From positions 1-58,282 of the forward strand of contig NZ_QEKW01000025.1 in assembly GCF_003096675.1 (NCBI RefSeq): DNA of 58,282 nt, written 5' to 3'. The notes beneath the pieces are model-generated. The model did no database searches. It saw only the letters and a program-made list of their open reading frames with translations, and had not been told where the DNA came from. Below are positions 49,873-58,151 of this stretch, piece after piece (positions within the stretch are counted from its first letter, which is position 1; every line of letters starts with the position of its first letter). Both the position numbers and the translations under genes were made by a program. Origin of the DNA: Actinomycetospora cinnamomea (GTDB lineage: Bacteria > Actinomycetota > Actinomycetes > Mycobacteriales > Pseudonocardiaceae).

Positions 49873-50836
49873 CGTACCGGCGGCGAGGTGCTCGCGGTAC
49901 GGGCTGACGGGGAGGGGTTCCGCGTACGCACCACGGAGGGCGAGCTGCGGGCCCGCGCCGTGGTCGTGGCCGCCGGCGCGTGCGCGCTGCCGCGGGTGCC
50001 GGCCGCGGCCCGGCACGTGGCGCCGCACGTCGTCCAGCTCACCGCCGACCGCTACCGGGGACCGGCGGACCTCCCCGACGGCGCCGTGCTCGTCCTCGGC
50101 GCGGGGGCGTCGGGGGTGCAGCTGGCGTCGGAGCTCCGCGCCACGGGGCGCGAGGTCGTCCTGGCCGTCGGGCGTCACGCGCGCCTGCCCCGCACCTACC
50201 GGGGCCAGGACGTCCACTTCTGGCTGGACCGTCTCGGTCTGCTGTCCCGGCCCCCGGGCGGCGGCGCCCAGGGCGAGGTCTCTCCCCAGCTCGTCGGCTC
50301 CCCGGAACGCCGTGACGTCGACCTGCGCACGGTGCAGCGGGCCGGGGTGCGGCTCGTGGGACGGTGCGAGGCGGTACGCGGGACGACCGTGCGCCTCGGC
50401 ACCGGCCTCGCGCGAGACACCGCCGTCGCCGACGCCCGCCTCGCCCGGCTGCTGCGGCGGATCGACGAGCACGTCGCCGCCGACGCACGAGCCGGCGGCG
50501 CCGGCGGCGCCGGCCCCGGCGCGACCGGTGGACCCGGTCGTGGTGGGCGAAGTGCCCGACACGCTGGACCTGGCCGTCGAAGGCATCACCGCGGTGGTGT
50601 GGGCGACCGGGTACCGCCGCCGCCACCCGTGGCTCCACCTGCCCGTGCTCGACCGCGACGGCGAGCTCGTCCACCGCGGCGGCGCCACCGCGGTCCCGCG
50701 ACCGTACGCCGTCGGGCGGCCGCCCGTGCGCCGCCGCGACGCCACGCTGATCGACGGCGTCGGTGAGGACGCGCGCCACGTGGTCGAGCAGCTGGTCGGG
50801 GCCGCTCGCGGCGCGGTCCGGGGGCGGGCGGCGTGA
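49873..50836 (+). pseudogene. Truncated, frameshifted flavin-dependent oxidoreductase
   Basis: The fragment starts abruptly with TGGEVLAVRADGEGF and ARAVVVAAGACALPRV. It contains the NAD(P)H Rossmann motif VLVLGAGASGVQLASEL, typical of CzcO/flavin monooxygenase-like proteins. The N-terminal FAD-binding region of about 90 residues is absent. Near 50490-50515, a run of GGCGCCGGC repeats, the frame shifts and continues as VDPVVVGEVPDTLDL, GITAVVWATGYRRRHPW and ATLIDGVGEDARHVVEQLVG, to a stop at 50836. It cannot make a working enzyme. Confidence 0.75.
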
Positions 50837-50884
50837 GGTCGTGACCGTTCCCCCGACCGCCGCCGTCGGCCCATACTCCGTCGG

Positions 50885-52345
50885 GTGAGGTACGTCTTCG
50901 GTGAGCACACCGTCGACACCGCCCGCGCGGAGATCCGCGGGCCGCACGGCCCGGTGCACGTCGAGCCCCAGGTGCTCGACGTCATCGCGGTGCTGCTGGA
51001 GCACCGGGACCGGGTCGTCGGGCGGGCGGAGCTGCTCGACACCGTGTGGGGCGACCGCTTCGTCTCCGAGTCGGCGCTCAGCAGCCGCATCAAGTCCGCG
51101 CGGCGGGCCGTCGGGGACGACGGCACCCGCCAGGCCGTGATCCGGACCGTGCACGGGCGTGGCTACCGATGGGTCGCCCCGGTCGCCCTACGCGACGGCG
51201 CCACCGAGGAGGAGCCGGCCGCGACCGTCGTGGAGCCCGCCCACGACGACGGTGAGGACGCCGACGGGGACCTCGAGCAGACCATCCGCTTCGCACGCGG
51301 CCACGGCACGTCACTGGCCTACACCTCCGTGGGCCAGGGCCCGCCGCTGGTGATCGGCGGGTGGTGGATGAGCCAGCTCGAGCTCAACTGGGCGATCCCG
51401 GCCTTCCGCGCGTTCCTCACCGCACTTGCTCGCCGGCACACGGTCGTGAGCTACGACCGGCCCGGGCGCGGCCTCTCGGGCGGCGCCCTCGCCCTCGACC
51501 TCGACTTCGAGGTCGACACCCTGGCCCGGGTGGTCGACGCCGTCGGCGGGGGCTCCGTGAGCGTGTTCGGCTCCTCGTCGGCCGGGCCGGTGGCCGCGGC
51601 GTACGCGGCGCGGCACCCCGACCGGGTCGACCGGCTCGTCCTCTACGGCACCTACGCCGACGGCGCCGCGGTCGCCCCGCCGGCGGTGCGTCGCCAGCTG
51701 GTCGACCTCGTCGCCGCGCACTGGGGCTTCGGCTCGCGCGTCCTCACCGACCTGTTCCTGCCCGACGGCACGGCGGAGGAGCGCGACGCCTTCGTCGCCT
51801 TCCAGCGGGCCTCGGGCCCTGCCGGGTTCGCCGCCGAGGCGCTGGCGGCCACCTACTCCTACGACGTGCGCGACGAGCTCGCCCGCATCGCGGCGCCCAC
51901 CCTGGTGGTGCACCGGCGCCGGGACCGGGCCATCGCGCCCCGCCTCGGCCGGGAGATCGCCGCCGCCGTGCCGGACGCGCGGTTCGTGGCGCTCGAGGGC
52001 AGCGAGCACTTCCCGTGGCGCGGCGACGCGGCGGCCGTGACCCGCGCCGTGCTCGCCTTCCTCGACGAACCCCGGCACGCCGTGCCCCGGGGTCCGGAGG
52101 CGACGGAGGCGACGGAGGCGGCGAACCCGACCGACCCGAACGGTCTCGGCCTGCTCACCGAACGGGAGCGGGCGGTGCTCCAGCTCGTCGCGCGCGGGCG
52201 CTCCGACCGCGAGATCGCCCGCGCGCTGGGCCTGAGCCCCCACACCGTGCACCGGCACGTGGCCAACATCCGCACCAAGCTGGACCTGCCCTCGCGCGCC
52301 GCGGCCGCCGCCCACGCGGCGCGCAGCGGCCTCATCACCACCTGA
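50885..52345 (+). CDS. Three-domain regulator: OmpR-type winged helix, alpha/beta-hydrolase, LuxR-type HTH
   Basis: 486 aa in one uninterrupted frame. Residues 1-98 are an OmpR/PhoB-type winged helix (VEPQVLDVIAVLLEHRDRVV, LSSRIKSARRAVGDDG, IRTVHGRGYRWVAPV). After an acidic linker, residues about 135-395 form an alpha/beta-hydrolase with nucleophile elbow FGSSSAG (Ser near 231-232), Asp in HRRRDRAIAP and His in GSEHFPW, so the triad looks complete. Residues about 425-480 are a LuxR-type HTH (LTERERAVLQLVARGRSDRE, LGLSPHTVHRHVANIRTKL). It may sense or hydrolyse an ester or lactone signal (inference). Target genes are unknown. GTG at 50885. Confidence 0.85.
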   Translation: MRYVFGEHTVDTARAEIRGPHGPVHVEPQVLDVIAVLLEHRDRVVGRAELLDTVWGDRFVSESALSSRIKSARRAVGDDGTRQAVIRTVHGRGYRWVAPVALRDGATEEEPAATVVEPAHDDGEDADGDLEQTIRFARGHGTSLAYTSVGQGPPLVIGGWWMSQLELNWAIPAFRAFLTALARRHTVVSYDRPGRGLSGGALALDLDFEVDTLARVVDAVGGGSVSVFGSSSAGPVAAAYAARHPDRVDRLVLYGTYADGAAVAPPAVRRQLVDLVAAHWGFGSRVLTDLFLPDGTAEERDAFVAFQRASGPAGFAAEALAATYSYDVRDELARIAAPTLVVHRRRDRAIAPRLGREIAAAVPDARFVALEGSEHFPWRGDAAAVTRAVLAFLDEPRHAVPRGPEATEATEAANPTDPNGLGLLTERERAVLQLVARGRSDREIARALGLSPHTVHRHVANIRTKLDLPSRAAAAAHAARSGLITT

Positions 52346-52374
52346 CGGCCGCGTCCGCGGGGGATGGCCGGTTC

Positions 52375-52396
52375 CGGCCACGCGGCGTCGTGGCCG
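52375..52396 (+). terminator. Hairpin after the three-domain regulator
   Basis: CGGCCAC (52375-52381) and GTGGCCG (52390-52396) form a 7-bp stem with an 8-base loop, 30 bases after the regulator stop. No T-run follows; it may end the regulator transcript before the GNAT gene. Confidence 0.4.
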
Positions 52397-52442
52397 AAAG
52401 GAGCGAAGCCCCCGGGAGGGTCCGGGAGCTGGACTCTCGGCC

Positions 52443-52961
52443 ATGGAAACCACGCTCCGTGTCCGGCTCCTGCGTCCGGACGACACCGCCACCCTCGACG
52501 CCGTCTTCGACGGCCTGTCCGCGCGCAGCCGCTACCTGCGCTTCCACTCCCCGATGCCCCGCCTGAGCGGGACGCTGCGACGCGGTCTCCTGCGCATCGA
52601 CGACCACGACCGCCTCGCCCTGGTGGCCGAGGCGGCCACCGGGACCGGGACCTGGGAGCCGGTCGGCATCGCCCGGCTGGTCCGCACCGCCGCCCGCGAG
52701 GCGGAGCTGGCCGTCGCGGTGGTCGACGCCTGGCAGCGGCGGGGGGTCGGCCGTGTCCTGCTGACCGCCCTGCGGGTCGCGGCCCGCGCGCGAGGCGTCG
52801 ACCGGCTCGTCGCGTACGTCCTCGCCGAGAACGCGGCCGCCCGGGAACTGATCGCGCAGACGTTCCCGCTGTGCACCACCCGCCGCGACGGCGCGGTGGT
52901 GGTCATGACCTGCCACCTCACCGACGACCTCACGCTCACCGTCGACGACCTCGTGGCGTGA
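52443..52961 (+). CDS. GNAT family N-acetyltransferase
   Basis: 172 aa. The GNAT fold is clear: LRVRLLRPDDTATLDAVFDG at the start, ELAVAVVDAWQRRGVGRVLL (motif A, acetyl-CoA pyrophosphate loop R/Q-x2-G-x-G), and AYVLAENAAARELI. The substrate is unknown. It resembles the stand-alone form of acetyltransferase domains that modify proteins or small amines in actinobacteria. The ATG at 52443 has only a weak GGGAG upstream. Confidence 0.85.
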   Translation: METTLRVRLLRPDDTATLDAVFDGLSARSRYLRFHSPMPRLSGTLRRGLLRIDDHDRLALVAEAATGTGTWEPVGIARLVRTAAREAELAVAVVDAWQRRGVGRVLLTALRVAARARGVDRLVAYVLAENAAARELIAQTFPLCTTRRDGAVVVMTCHLTDDLTLTVDDLVA

Positions 52962-52986
52962 GCCGGGCATGGGTCAGGGGCGTGAG

Positions 52987-53400
52987 TCAGGAGGAGAAGG
53001 CGTCGGCGTACTCCGCGGACGCCGGTACCTCGGCGATCACGTCGACGAGGACGCCCGCGGGGTCGGCGACGATGAAGTGGCGCTGGCCGAAGTCCTCGGT
53101 GCGCAGGTCGAGCTCCGGGCGCAGGCCGCCGCGGGTGACGAGGCGCGTGTACTCGGCGTCGACGTCGTCGACCTCGACGTTGAGCAGCAGCCCGCGTGCC
53201 GGGGTGCGGGAGCCCGCCGGCACGGTCGGGTGGTCGGCGGCGACGAAGGCCAGCTCGAAGCCGCGGGGGCCGGGGCGGCGCAGGCTGACGTACCAGTCGA
53301 CGGCAAAGGTCGTCTCGAAGCCGAAGTGCTCGACCCAGAAGCGGCGTGAGGCCTCGACGTCGGTGACGGCGAGGACGGGGTAGAAGCCGGTCGGTTCCAT
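52987..53400 (-). CDS. VOC family (glyoxalase/bleomycin-resistance-like) protein
   Basis: 137 aa. Two beta-alpha-beta-beta-beta units of the vicinal oxygen chelate fold: [37 protein letters not shown], then [20 protein letters not shown] and [20 protein letters not shown]. The substrate is unknown; relatives isomerise glyoxals, cleave aromatic rings or bind drugs. AAAGGA precedes the ATG at 53400. A palindrome at 53412-53436 overlaps that site, so the divergent TetR protein probably represses this gene. Confidence 0.85.
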   Translation of the reverse strand: MEPTGFYPVLAVTDVEASRRFWVEHFGFETTFAVDWYVSLRRPGPRGFELAFVAADHPTVPAGSRTPARGLLLNVEVDDVDAEYTRLVTRGGLRPELDLRTEDFGQRHFIVADPAGVLVDVIAEVPASAEYADAFSS

Positions 53401-53411
53401 GGCGGCGTTCC

Positions 53412-53436
53412 TTTCGCGTACCGTCGGTACGCGAAA
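53412..53436. promoter_or_regulatory. TetR operator 1 (palindrome)
   Basis: Two perfect 11-bp arms (TTTCGCGTACC and GGTACGCGAAA) flank the three bases GTC. The core GTACC-N3-GGTAC is the same as in the second site. The site overlaps the ribosome binding region of the VOC gene. Confidence 0.75.
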
Positions 53437-53445
53437 TACTGGCTC

Positions 53446-53462
53446 ACGTACCGCTGGTACGT
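53446..53462. promoter_or_regulatory. TetR operator 2 (palindrome)
   Basis: ACGTACC and GGTACGT flank GCT. Its centre is 30 bases (about three helical turns) from that of operator 1, so two TetR dimers would sit on the same face of the DNA. It ends 12 bases before the TetR start and overlaps the AAGGAGG region boundary. Confidence 0.7.
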
Positions 53463-53474
53463 CAAGGAGGTGCC

Positions 53475-54065
53475 GTGGCCGGGGTGCGGGAAGAGCAGCG
53501 GGCGCGCACGCGCCGGGCGCTGGTCGAGCGGGCGCGGGCGCTGTTCGCCACGCGGGGCTACGCCGACGTGGGGCTCGCCGAGATCGTCGCCGCGGCGGGC
53601 GTCACCAAGGGCGCGCTGTACCACCAGTTCGAGGGCAAGACCGGCCTGTTCCGGGCGGTGCTGGCCGAGGTCGCGGACGAGGTCGCCGGCGCCGTGGTGG
53701 CCGCCGCGGAGGCCCACGACGACCCGTGGGCCCAGCTCCTCGCCGGGTGCCGGGCGTTCCTCGTCGCGAGCACCGACCCGGCCGTGGCCCGGATCGCGCT
53801 CGTCGACGGGCCGGCCGTGCTGGGCTGGGCGCAGTGGCGCGCGCTCGACGAGGCCACGTCGGGGCGCCACCTCGTCGAGGCGCTCGAGACGCTCGTCGCG
53901 CACGGGGTGCTCTCGCCGCGTCCGGTCGCGCCGCTGGCGCACCTGCTGGGCGGGGCGATGAACGAGGCGGCGCTCTGGCTGGCCGGCACCGCCGAGGCCG
54001 AGCGCCCGGCCGCCCTCGAGACCGTGTGGGGTGAGCTCGCGGCACTGCTCGACGCACTGCGCTGA
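53475..54065 (+). CDS. TetR family transcriptional regulator
   Basis: 196 aa. The N-terminal HTH is typical ([53 protein letters not shown]), followed by a helical ligand-binding domain ([30 protein letters not shown]). The GTG at 53475 has AAGGAGG upstream. It is divergent from the VOC gene with two matching palindromes between them, so it most likely represses itself and the VOC gene until a ligand binds. Confidence 0.9.
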   Translation: MAGVREEQRARTRRALVERARALFATRGYADVGLAEIVAAAGVTKGALYHQFEGKTGLFRAVLAEVADEVAGAVVAAAEAHDDPWAQLLAGCRAFLVASTDPAVARIALVDGPAVLGWAQWRALDEATSGRHLVEALETLVAHGVLSPRPVAPLAHLLGGAMNEAALWLAGTAEAERPAALETVWGELAALLDALR

Positions 54066-54190
54066 ACCCCGAGGGCGTGCCGGTGGGTCGCGTGCACGGC
54101 GTCACGGCCCCGCACGCCGATCGGTCCGTACCATCGGTCACCAGCGCGACCACCAGCGCAGCCGTCGACGTCCGCACCCGGAGGGACACC

Positions 54191-55087
54191 GTGACCGAGT
54201 CCGCCACCACCACCGGCACCGGAGGGGTCAAGCGTGGCCTCGCGGACATGCTCAAGGGCGGTGTGATCATGGACGTGGTCACGCCCGAGCAGGCGAGGAT
54301 CGCCGAGGACGCCGGGGCGGTGGCCGTCATGGCCCTCGAGCGCGTGCCCGCCGACATCCGCGCCGACGGGGGCGTCGCCCGGATGTCCGATCCCGACATG
54401 GTCCGCGGCATCATCGACGCCGTCTCGATCCCGGTGATGGCCAAGGCCCGCATCGGCCACTTCGTCGAGGCGCAGGTGCTGCAGTCGCTCGGCGTCGACT
54501 ACGTCGACGAGTCCGAGGTGCTCACCCCGGCCGACGAGGCCCACCACATCGACAAGTGGGCGTTCACCGTCCCGTTCGTCTGCGGGGCGACCAACCTCGG
54601 CGAGGCCCTGCGGCGCATCGGCGAGGGCGCGGCGATGATCCGCTCCAAGGGCGAGGCGGGCACCGGCAACGTCGTCGAGGCCACGCGGCACATGCGGGCG
54701 ATCCGCTCGGAGATCCGGGCGCTGTCGCGGATGGACGCGCAGGAGCTCTACGCCGCGGCCAAGGAGCTGCGCGCGCCGGTGGCGCTGGTGCAGGAGGTCG
54801 CCGCGTCCGGGCGGCTGCCGGTGGTGCTGTTCACCGCGGGCGGCATCGCGACCCCGGCCGACGCGGCGATGATGATGCAGCTCGGCGCCGAGGGCGTGTT
54901 CGTGGGCTCGGGCATCTTCAAGTCCGGCGACCCCGCCCGGCGCGCCGAGGCGATCGTGCGCGCCACCACCTTCCACGACGACCCCGACGTGATCGCCAAG
55001 GTCTCGGCGGGCCTCGGCGAGGCGATGGTCGGGCGCACGACCAGCGACATGCCCGAGCACGAGCGGCTGGCCACGCGAGGCTGGTGA
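54191..55087 (+). CDS. pdxS: Pyridoxal 5'-phosphate synthase, synthase subunit
   Basis: 298 aa. PdxS makes pyridoxal phosphate from ribose-5-phosphate, glyceraldehyde-3-phosphate and ammonia from PdxT. The barrel shows the Schiff-base Lys in [16 protein letters not shown], the second Lys in [20 protein letters not shown] followed by [13 protein letters not shown], and [17 protein letters not shown] and FVGSGIFKS for phosphate binding. GTG at 54191 with GGAGGG upstream. In mycobacteria pdxS also follows the pimA block, but pdxT is not found downstream here within the window. Confidence 0.96.
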   Translation: MTESATTTGTGGVKRGLADMLKGGVIMDVVTPEQARIAEDAGAVAVMALERVPADIRADGGVARMSDPDMVRGIIDAVSIPVMAKARIGHFVEAQVLQSLGVDYVDESEVLTPADEAHHIDKWAFTVPFVCGATNLGEALRRIGEGAAMIRSKGEAGTGNVVEATRHMRAIRSEIRALSRMDAQELYAAAKELRAPVALVQEVAASGRLPVVLFTAGGIATPADAAMMMQLGAEGVFVGSGIFKSGDPARRAEAIVRATTFHDDPDVIAKVSAGLGEAMVGRTTSDMPEHERLATRGW

Positions 55088-55129
55088 GTCGGCGGTGACG
55101 GCACGGTCGCGCATGGGACGATCCCGGCG

Positions 55130-55693
55130 ATGACCACCCCGCACGGCGCTCCCCGTCGGCGGGTCGACCTGCGCCCCACGGACGGGTCCGGCCCCGCCGA
55201 CCCCGAGGCGCGCACCGAGACCCTCCGCGCGGTCGAGCCCGAGCCGGTGCCCGCCCCGCCCCGTCGTGCCCCGCGCGCCCGGCGCGACGAGCAACCGGTC
55301 GAGGAGCCGGTCGAGGAGCCGACGCAGCGCAACGGTATGGGCACGCCGGCGCTAGTGCTCGGGCTGCTCGCGGTCGCCACCTCGTGGACCGGCTGGGCCG
55401 GGGTGGTGCTCGGCCTGCCCGCGGTGGTCGCGGGCTTCCTGGGCGCGCGCCGTGCGTTCCGCAACCTGGCCACCGACGGCGCGGCGTCGCTGGGCGGCTT
55501 CGTCACCGGGCTCGCCGGTCTCGTCGTGGGCGCGGTGATGGTGTGGCCGACGCTCTTCGGCACCGGCGGGTTCGGCGACGGGCTGACCCTCGACCAGTGC
55601 ATGGCGCAGTCCACGACGGCCCGCGAGATGCACATGTGCAAGTCCCAGCACCTCGCCGAGTTCAACCAGCGCTACCCGAACGCCGCGGAGTAG
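55130..55693 (+). CDS. DUF4190-like membrane protein with extracellular Cys pair
   Basis: 187 aa. A disordered Pro/Glu/Arg-rich N-terminus of about 65 residues precedes two membrane hairpins (TPALVLGLLAVATSWTGWAG, SLGGFVTGLAGLVVGAVMVW), the usual DUF4190 arrangement. After the last helix comes a short domain, LTLDQCMAQ then MHMCKSQHLAEFNQRY, with two Cys. The same segment occurs in the next gene. The function is unknown. ATG at 55130. Confidence 0.65.
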   Translation: MTTPHGAPRRRVDLRPTDGSGPADPEARTETLRAVEPEPVPAPPRRAPRARRDEQPVEEPVEEPTQRNGMGTPALVLGLLAVATSWTGWAGVVLGLPAVVAGFLGARRAFRNLATDGAASLGGFVTGLAGLVVGAVMVWPTLFGTGGFGDGLTLDQCMAQSTTAREMHMCKSQHLAEFNQRYPNAAE

Positions 55694-55716
55694 CGGCCCC
55701 TGGCACGATCGGCGCC

Positions 55717-56127
55717 ATGACCTCAGCGACCCCGGGCGCCTCGTCGCGCGAACGCGAGGGCCTGGGCACGCTCGCGCTCGCGGCGGGCCTGCTCGCCGTC
55801 GGGACGTGCTGGCTCGGCTGGCCGGGCATCGTGCTCGGTCTCGTGGCGCTTGTCGTCGGGTTCGTCGGGGCCCGCCGCGCGTTCCACGACCCTCACCGCA
55901 ACGGCGCGGCCGCGCTCGGTGGCTTCGTGCTCGGGCTGGCGGGCGTCGTGATCGGCGCCTGGCTCGTCGTACCCGGGCTGCTCGGGATCGGCACGTTCGG
56001 CGAGGGGCTCACCCTCGATGAGTGCATGGCCCAGGCCCAGGGCCAGCAGGAGGAGCGCATGTGCGCCTCCCAGCACCTCGACGAGTACCGCGCCCGCTAC
56101 GGCGACCCGGGCGGCAGCGGGGGATGA
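55717..56127 (+). CDS. DUF4190-like membrane protein, tandem paralogue
   Basis: 136 aa. It matches the previous protein without the long N-terminal extension: LGTLALAAGLLAVGTCWLGW, GARRAFHDPHRNGAAALGGF, VLGLAGVVIGAWLVVPGLLG, then LTLDECMAQ and ERMCASQHLDEYRARY. The spacing of the two Cys is conserved. The genes are 23 bases apart, pointing to a local duplication. ATG at 55717. Confidence 0.65.
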   Translation: MTSATPGASSREREGLGTLALAAGLLAVGTCWLGWPGIVLGLVALVVGFVGARRAFHDPHRNGAAALGGFVLGLAGVVIGAWLVVPGLLGIGTFGEGLTLDECMAQAQGQQEERMCASQHLDEYRARYGDPGGSGG

Positions 56128-56188
56128 CCGGCGGATAGACGCCGCCCCGATCGGTGACCCTCCGCCGTACCCCACCGGAGGAGGTCCC

Positions 56189-57025
56189 GTGAGCGGGCAC
56201 CAGCAGGAGCACCCCGGCTCCGAGCAGCAGATGACGCCGCCGACCGACTGCGGCGAGGAGAGCTACCGCGGCTCCGGCCGTCTCGAGGGCAAGGTCGCGC
56301 TGATCACCGGCGCCGACAGCGGCATCGGCAGGGCGGTGGCGATCGCGTTCGCCCGCGAGGGCGCCGACGTCGCGTTCGGGCACCTGCCGGTCGAGGAGGA
56401 CGACGGTCGCGAGGTCGAGCGTCTCGTCACCGGGGCGGGGCGTCGCGCGCTGCGCGTCCCGGGCGACCTCGCCGACCCGCAGGCCTGCCGGGACCTCGTG
56501 GCCCGCACGCTCGAGGAGTTCGGCCGGCTCGACGTGCTGGTGAACAACGCCGCGTTCCAGATGGTGCGTGAGCGCCTCGAGGACGTCCCCGACGAGGAGT
56601 GGGACCACACGATCGCCGTCAACCTCGATGCGATGTTCCACATCACCAAGGCCGCGTTGCCGCACCTCGAGGCCGGAGCGTCGATCATCAACACGACCTC
56701 GGTGAACTCCGACAACCCGCCGCCCGGACTGATCGCCTACGACACCACCAAGGCGGGGATCGCGAACTTCACCGCCGCGCTGGCGCGGCAGTACGGCGAC
56801 CGCGGCATCCGCGCCAACAGCGTCGCCCCCGGGCCGATCTGGACCCCGCTCATCCCGGCGACGATGCCGCCCGAGGCGGTCGAGGCGTTCGGCACCGACA
56901 CCCCGCTCGGGCGTGCCGGCCAGCCCGTCGAGCTCGCCCCGGTCTACGTCATGCTCGCCTCCGACGAGTCGAGCTACGTCTCGGGTGCCCGGATCGCCGT
57001 GACGGGCGGGACCCCGATCCTGTGA
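56189..57025 (+). CDS. Short-chain dehydrogenase/reductase, general-stress type
   Basis: 278 aa. The N-terminal extension (QQMTPPTDCGEESYRGSGRL) is typical of stress-induced SDRs such as Bacillus YdaD/YhxD. The cofactor loop is TGADSGIGRAV. The catalytic residues are Asn in LVNNAAFQ, Ser in NTTSVNSDN and Tyr/Lys in YDTTKAGIANF. The substrate is unknown. GTG at 56189 follows GGAGGAGG. The manA start overlaps its stop as GTGA. Confidence 0.88.
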   Translation: MSGHQQEHPGSEQQMTPPTDCGEESYRGSGRLEGKVALITGADSGIGRAVAIAFAREGADVAFGHLPVEEDDGREVERLVTGAGRRALRVPGDLADPQACRDLVARTLEEFGRLDVLVNNAAFQMVRERLEDVPDEEWDHTIAVNLDAMFHITKAALPHLEAGASIINTTSVNSDNPPPGLIAYDTTKAGIANFTAALARQYGDRGIRANSVAPGPIWTPLIPATMPPEAVEAFGTDTPLGRAGQPVELAPVYVMLASDESSYVSGARIAVTGGTPIL

Positions 57026-58086
57026 CCGGCTGGCTCCCGCTGCACCTCACGGCGCCCGTGGCCCCGCACGTCTTCGGGGGCCGGGCGATCGCCGCGCGCC
57101 TCGGCCGCGACGACCTGCCGGACGGACGCGTGGCGGAGACGTGGGAGGTCAGCGACGTCGACGGCATGGCCTCGATGGTCGTGTCCGGGGCGTGGGCCGG
57201 GAGGTCGCTGCGGTGGCTGGCGACCGAGCACCCCGAGGAGGTCGTCGGACGGGGGTGGCGGGGCGAGGCCTTCCCGGTGCTGACGAAGTTCATCGACGCC
57301 GCCGGGATGCTGCCGGTGCACCTGCACGCCGACGACGCCACGGCGCAGCGCCTGGAGGGCACCTCCACCGGGAAGACCGAGGCGTGGCACGTGCTCGACG
57401 CCGCGCCCGGCGCCACCGCGCTGTGCGGCACGGTCGAGGGCGTCGACGCCGCGGAGCTGCGGTCGGCGCTGCTGGCCGGGGACTTCGACGCCGTCCTGCG
57501 CCGCCTCCCCGTCCGGCCCGGCGAGACGATCTACGTGCCCGCCGGGACCCTGCACAGCTTCGGGCCGGACACGCTGGTCTACGAGATCGAGCAGACCTCC
57601 GACGTCCAGCAGCACGCGATGCCGTGGCGGATGGAGGACGGCTCGTCGATCCCGCGCGACGAGCAGGAGGCCAACATCGAGGCCCTGCTGGCCGAGTGGG
57701 ACCCCGCGCCGCGCCCGGAGTTCAGACCGGGCCTGGTGGTGGACGTCGACGACGGCGTCAGCAGGGTCGTGCTCACGGCCGGGCCGTACTTCGCGCTGGA
57801 GCGATGGCGGGTGTCCCGGTCGGCACGGCTCGGGGTCGACACGGCCACCGTGCTCTCCAACGTGGGCGCGCCGACGACGCTGCGGGTCGGCGACCACGCC
57901 GAGGTGCTGGGGCGGGCGCGCACGGTGCTGCTGCCGGCGGCGGTGGGCGAGGTCGAGCTGGACGGGCCGGCCGACGTGCTGGCCGGCTACCTCCCCGACC
58001 TGGAGGCCGACGTGCGCCGGCCGCTGCTGGCGGCGGGCCACGGCGCCGCGGTGATCGCGGCGCTGGGGGAGGGGTTGTCGGGCTGA
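57022..58086 (+). CDS. manA: Mannose-6-phosphate isomerase, class I
   Basis: 354 aa. Cupin metalloenzyme that interconverts mannose-6-phosphate and fructose-6-phosphate. Zinc ligands are in PVHLHADD (near residue 99), the following KTEAWHVL, and VPAGTLHSFG with EIEQTSDVQ near 174-195. It has the two-cupin layout of bacterial ManA/YvyI proteins. It could supply mannose for the PIM pathway encoded nearby. GTG overlaps the SDR stop. Confidence 0.88.
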   Translation: MTGWLPLHLTAPVAPHVFGGRAIAARLGRDDLPDGRVAETWEVSDVDGMASMVVSGAWAGRSLRWLATEHPEEVVGRGWRGEAFPVLTKFIDAAGMLPVHLHADDATAQRLEGTSTGKTEAWHVLDAAPGATALCGTVEGVDAAELRSALLAGDFDAVLRRLPVRPGETIYVPAGTLHSFGPDTLVYEIEQTSDVQQHAMPWRMEDGSSIPRDEQEANIEALLAEWDPAPRPEFRPGLVVDVDDGVSRVVLTAGPYFALERWRVSRSARLGVDTATVLSNVGAPTTLRVGDHAEVLGRARTVLLPAAVGEVELDGPADVLAGYLPDLEADVRRPLLAAGHGAAVIAALGEGLSG

Positions 58087-58130
58087 CGCTGCGGCGGAAG
58101 TGCTGGTCGGGGCCTTGGTCGACTGGACTG

Positions 58131-58146
58131 TCGAACACATGTTCGA
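58131..58146. promoter_or_regulatory. LexA (SOS) box
   Basis: TCGAACACATGTTCGA is a perfect match to the actinobacterial SOS box TCGAAC-N4-GTTCGA. The symmetry extends to 9-bp arms (58129-58137 and 58140-58148). It lies just upstream of the DUF222/HNH gene. Several 13E12-family genes of Mycobacterium tuberculosis are known to be LexA-controlled. Confidence 0.85.
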
Positions 58147-58151
58147 CAGTC

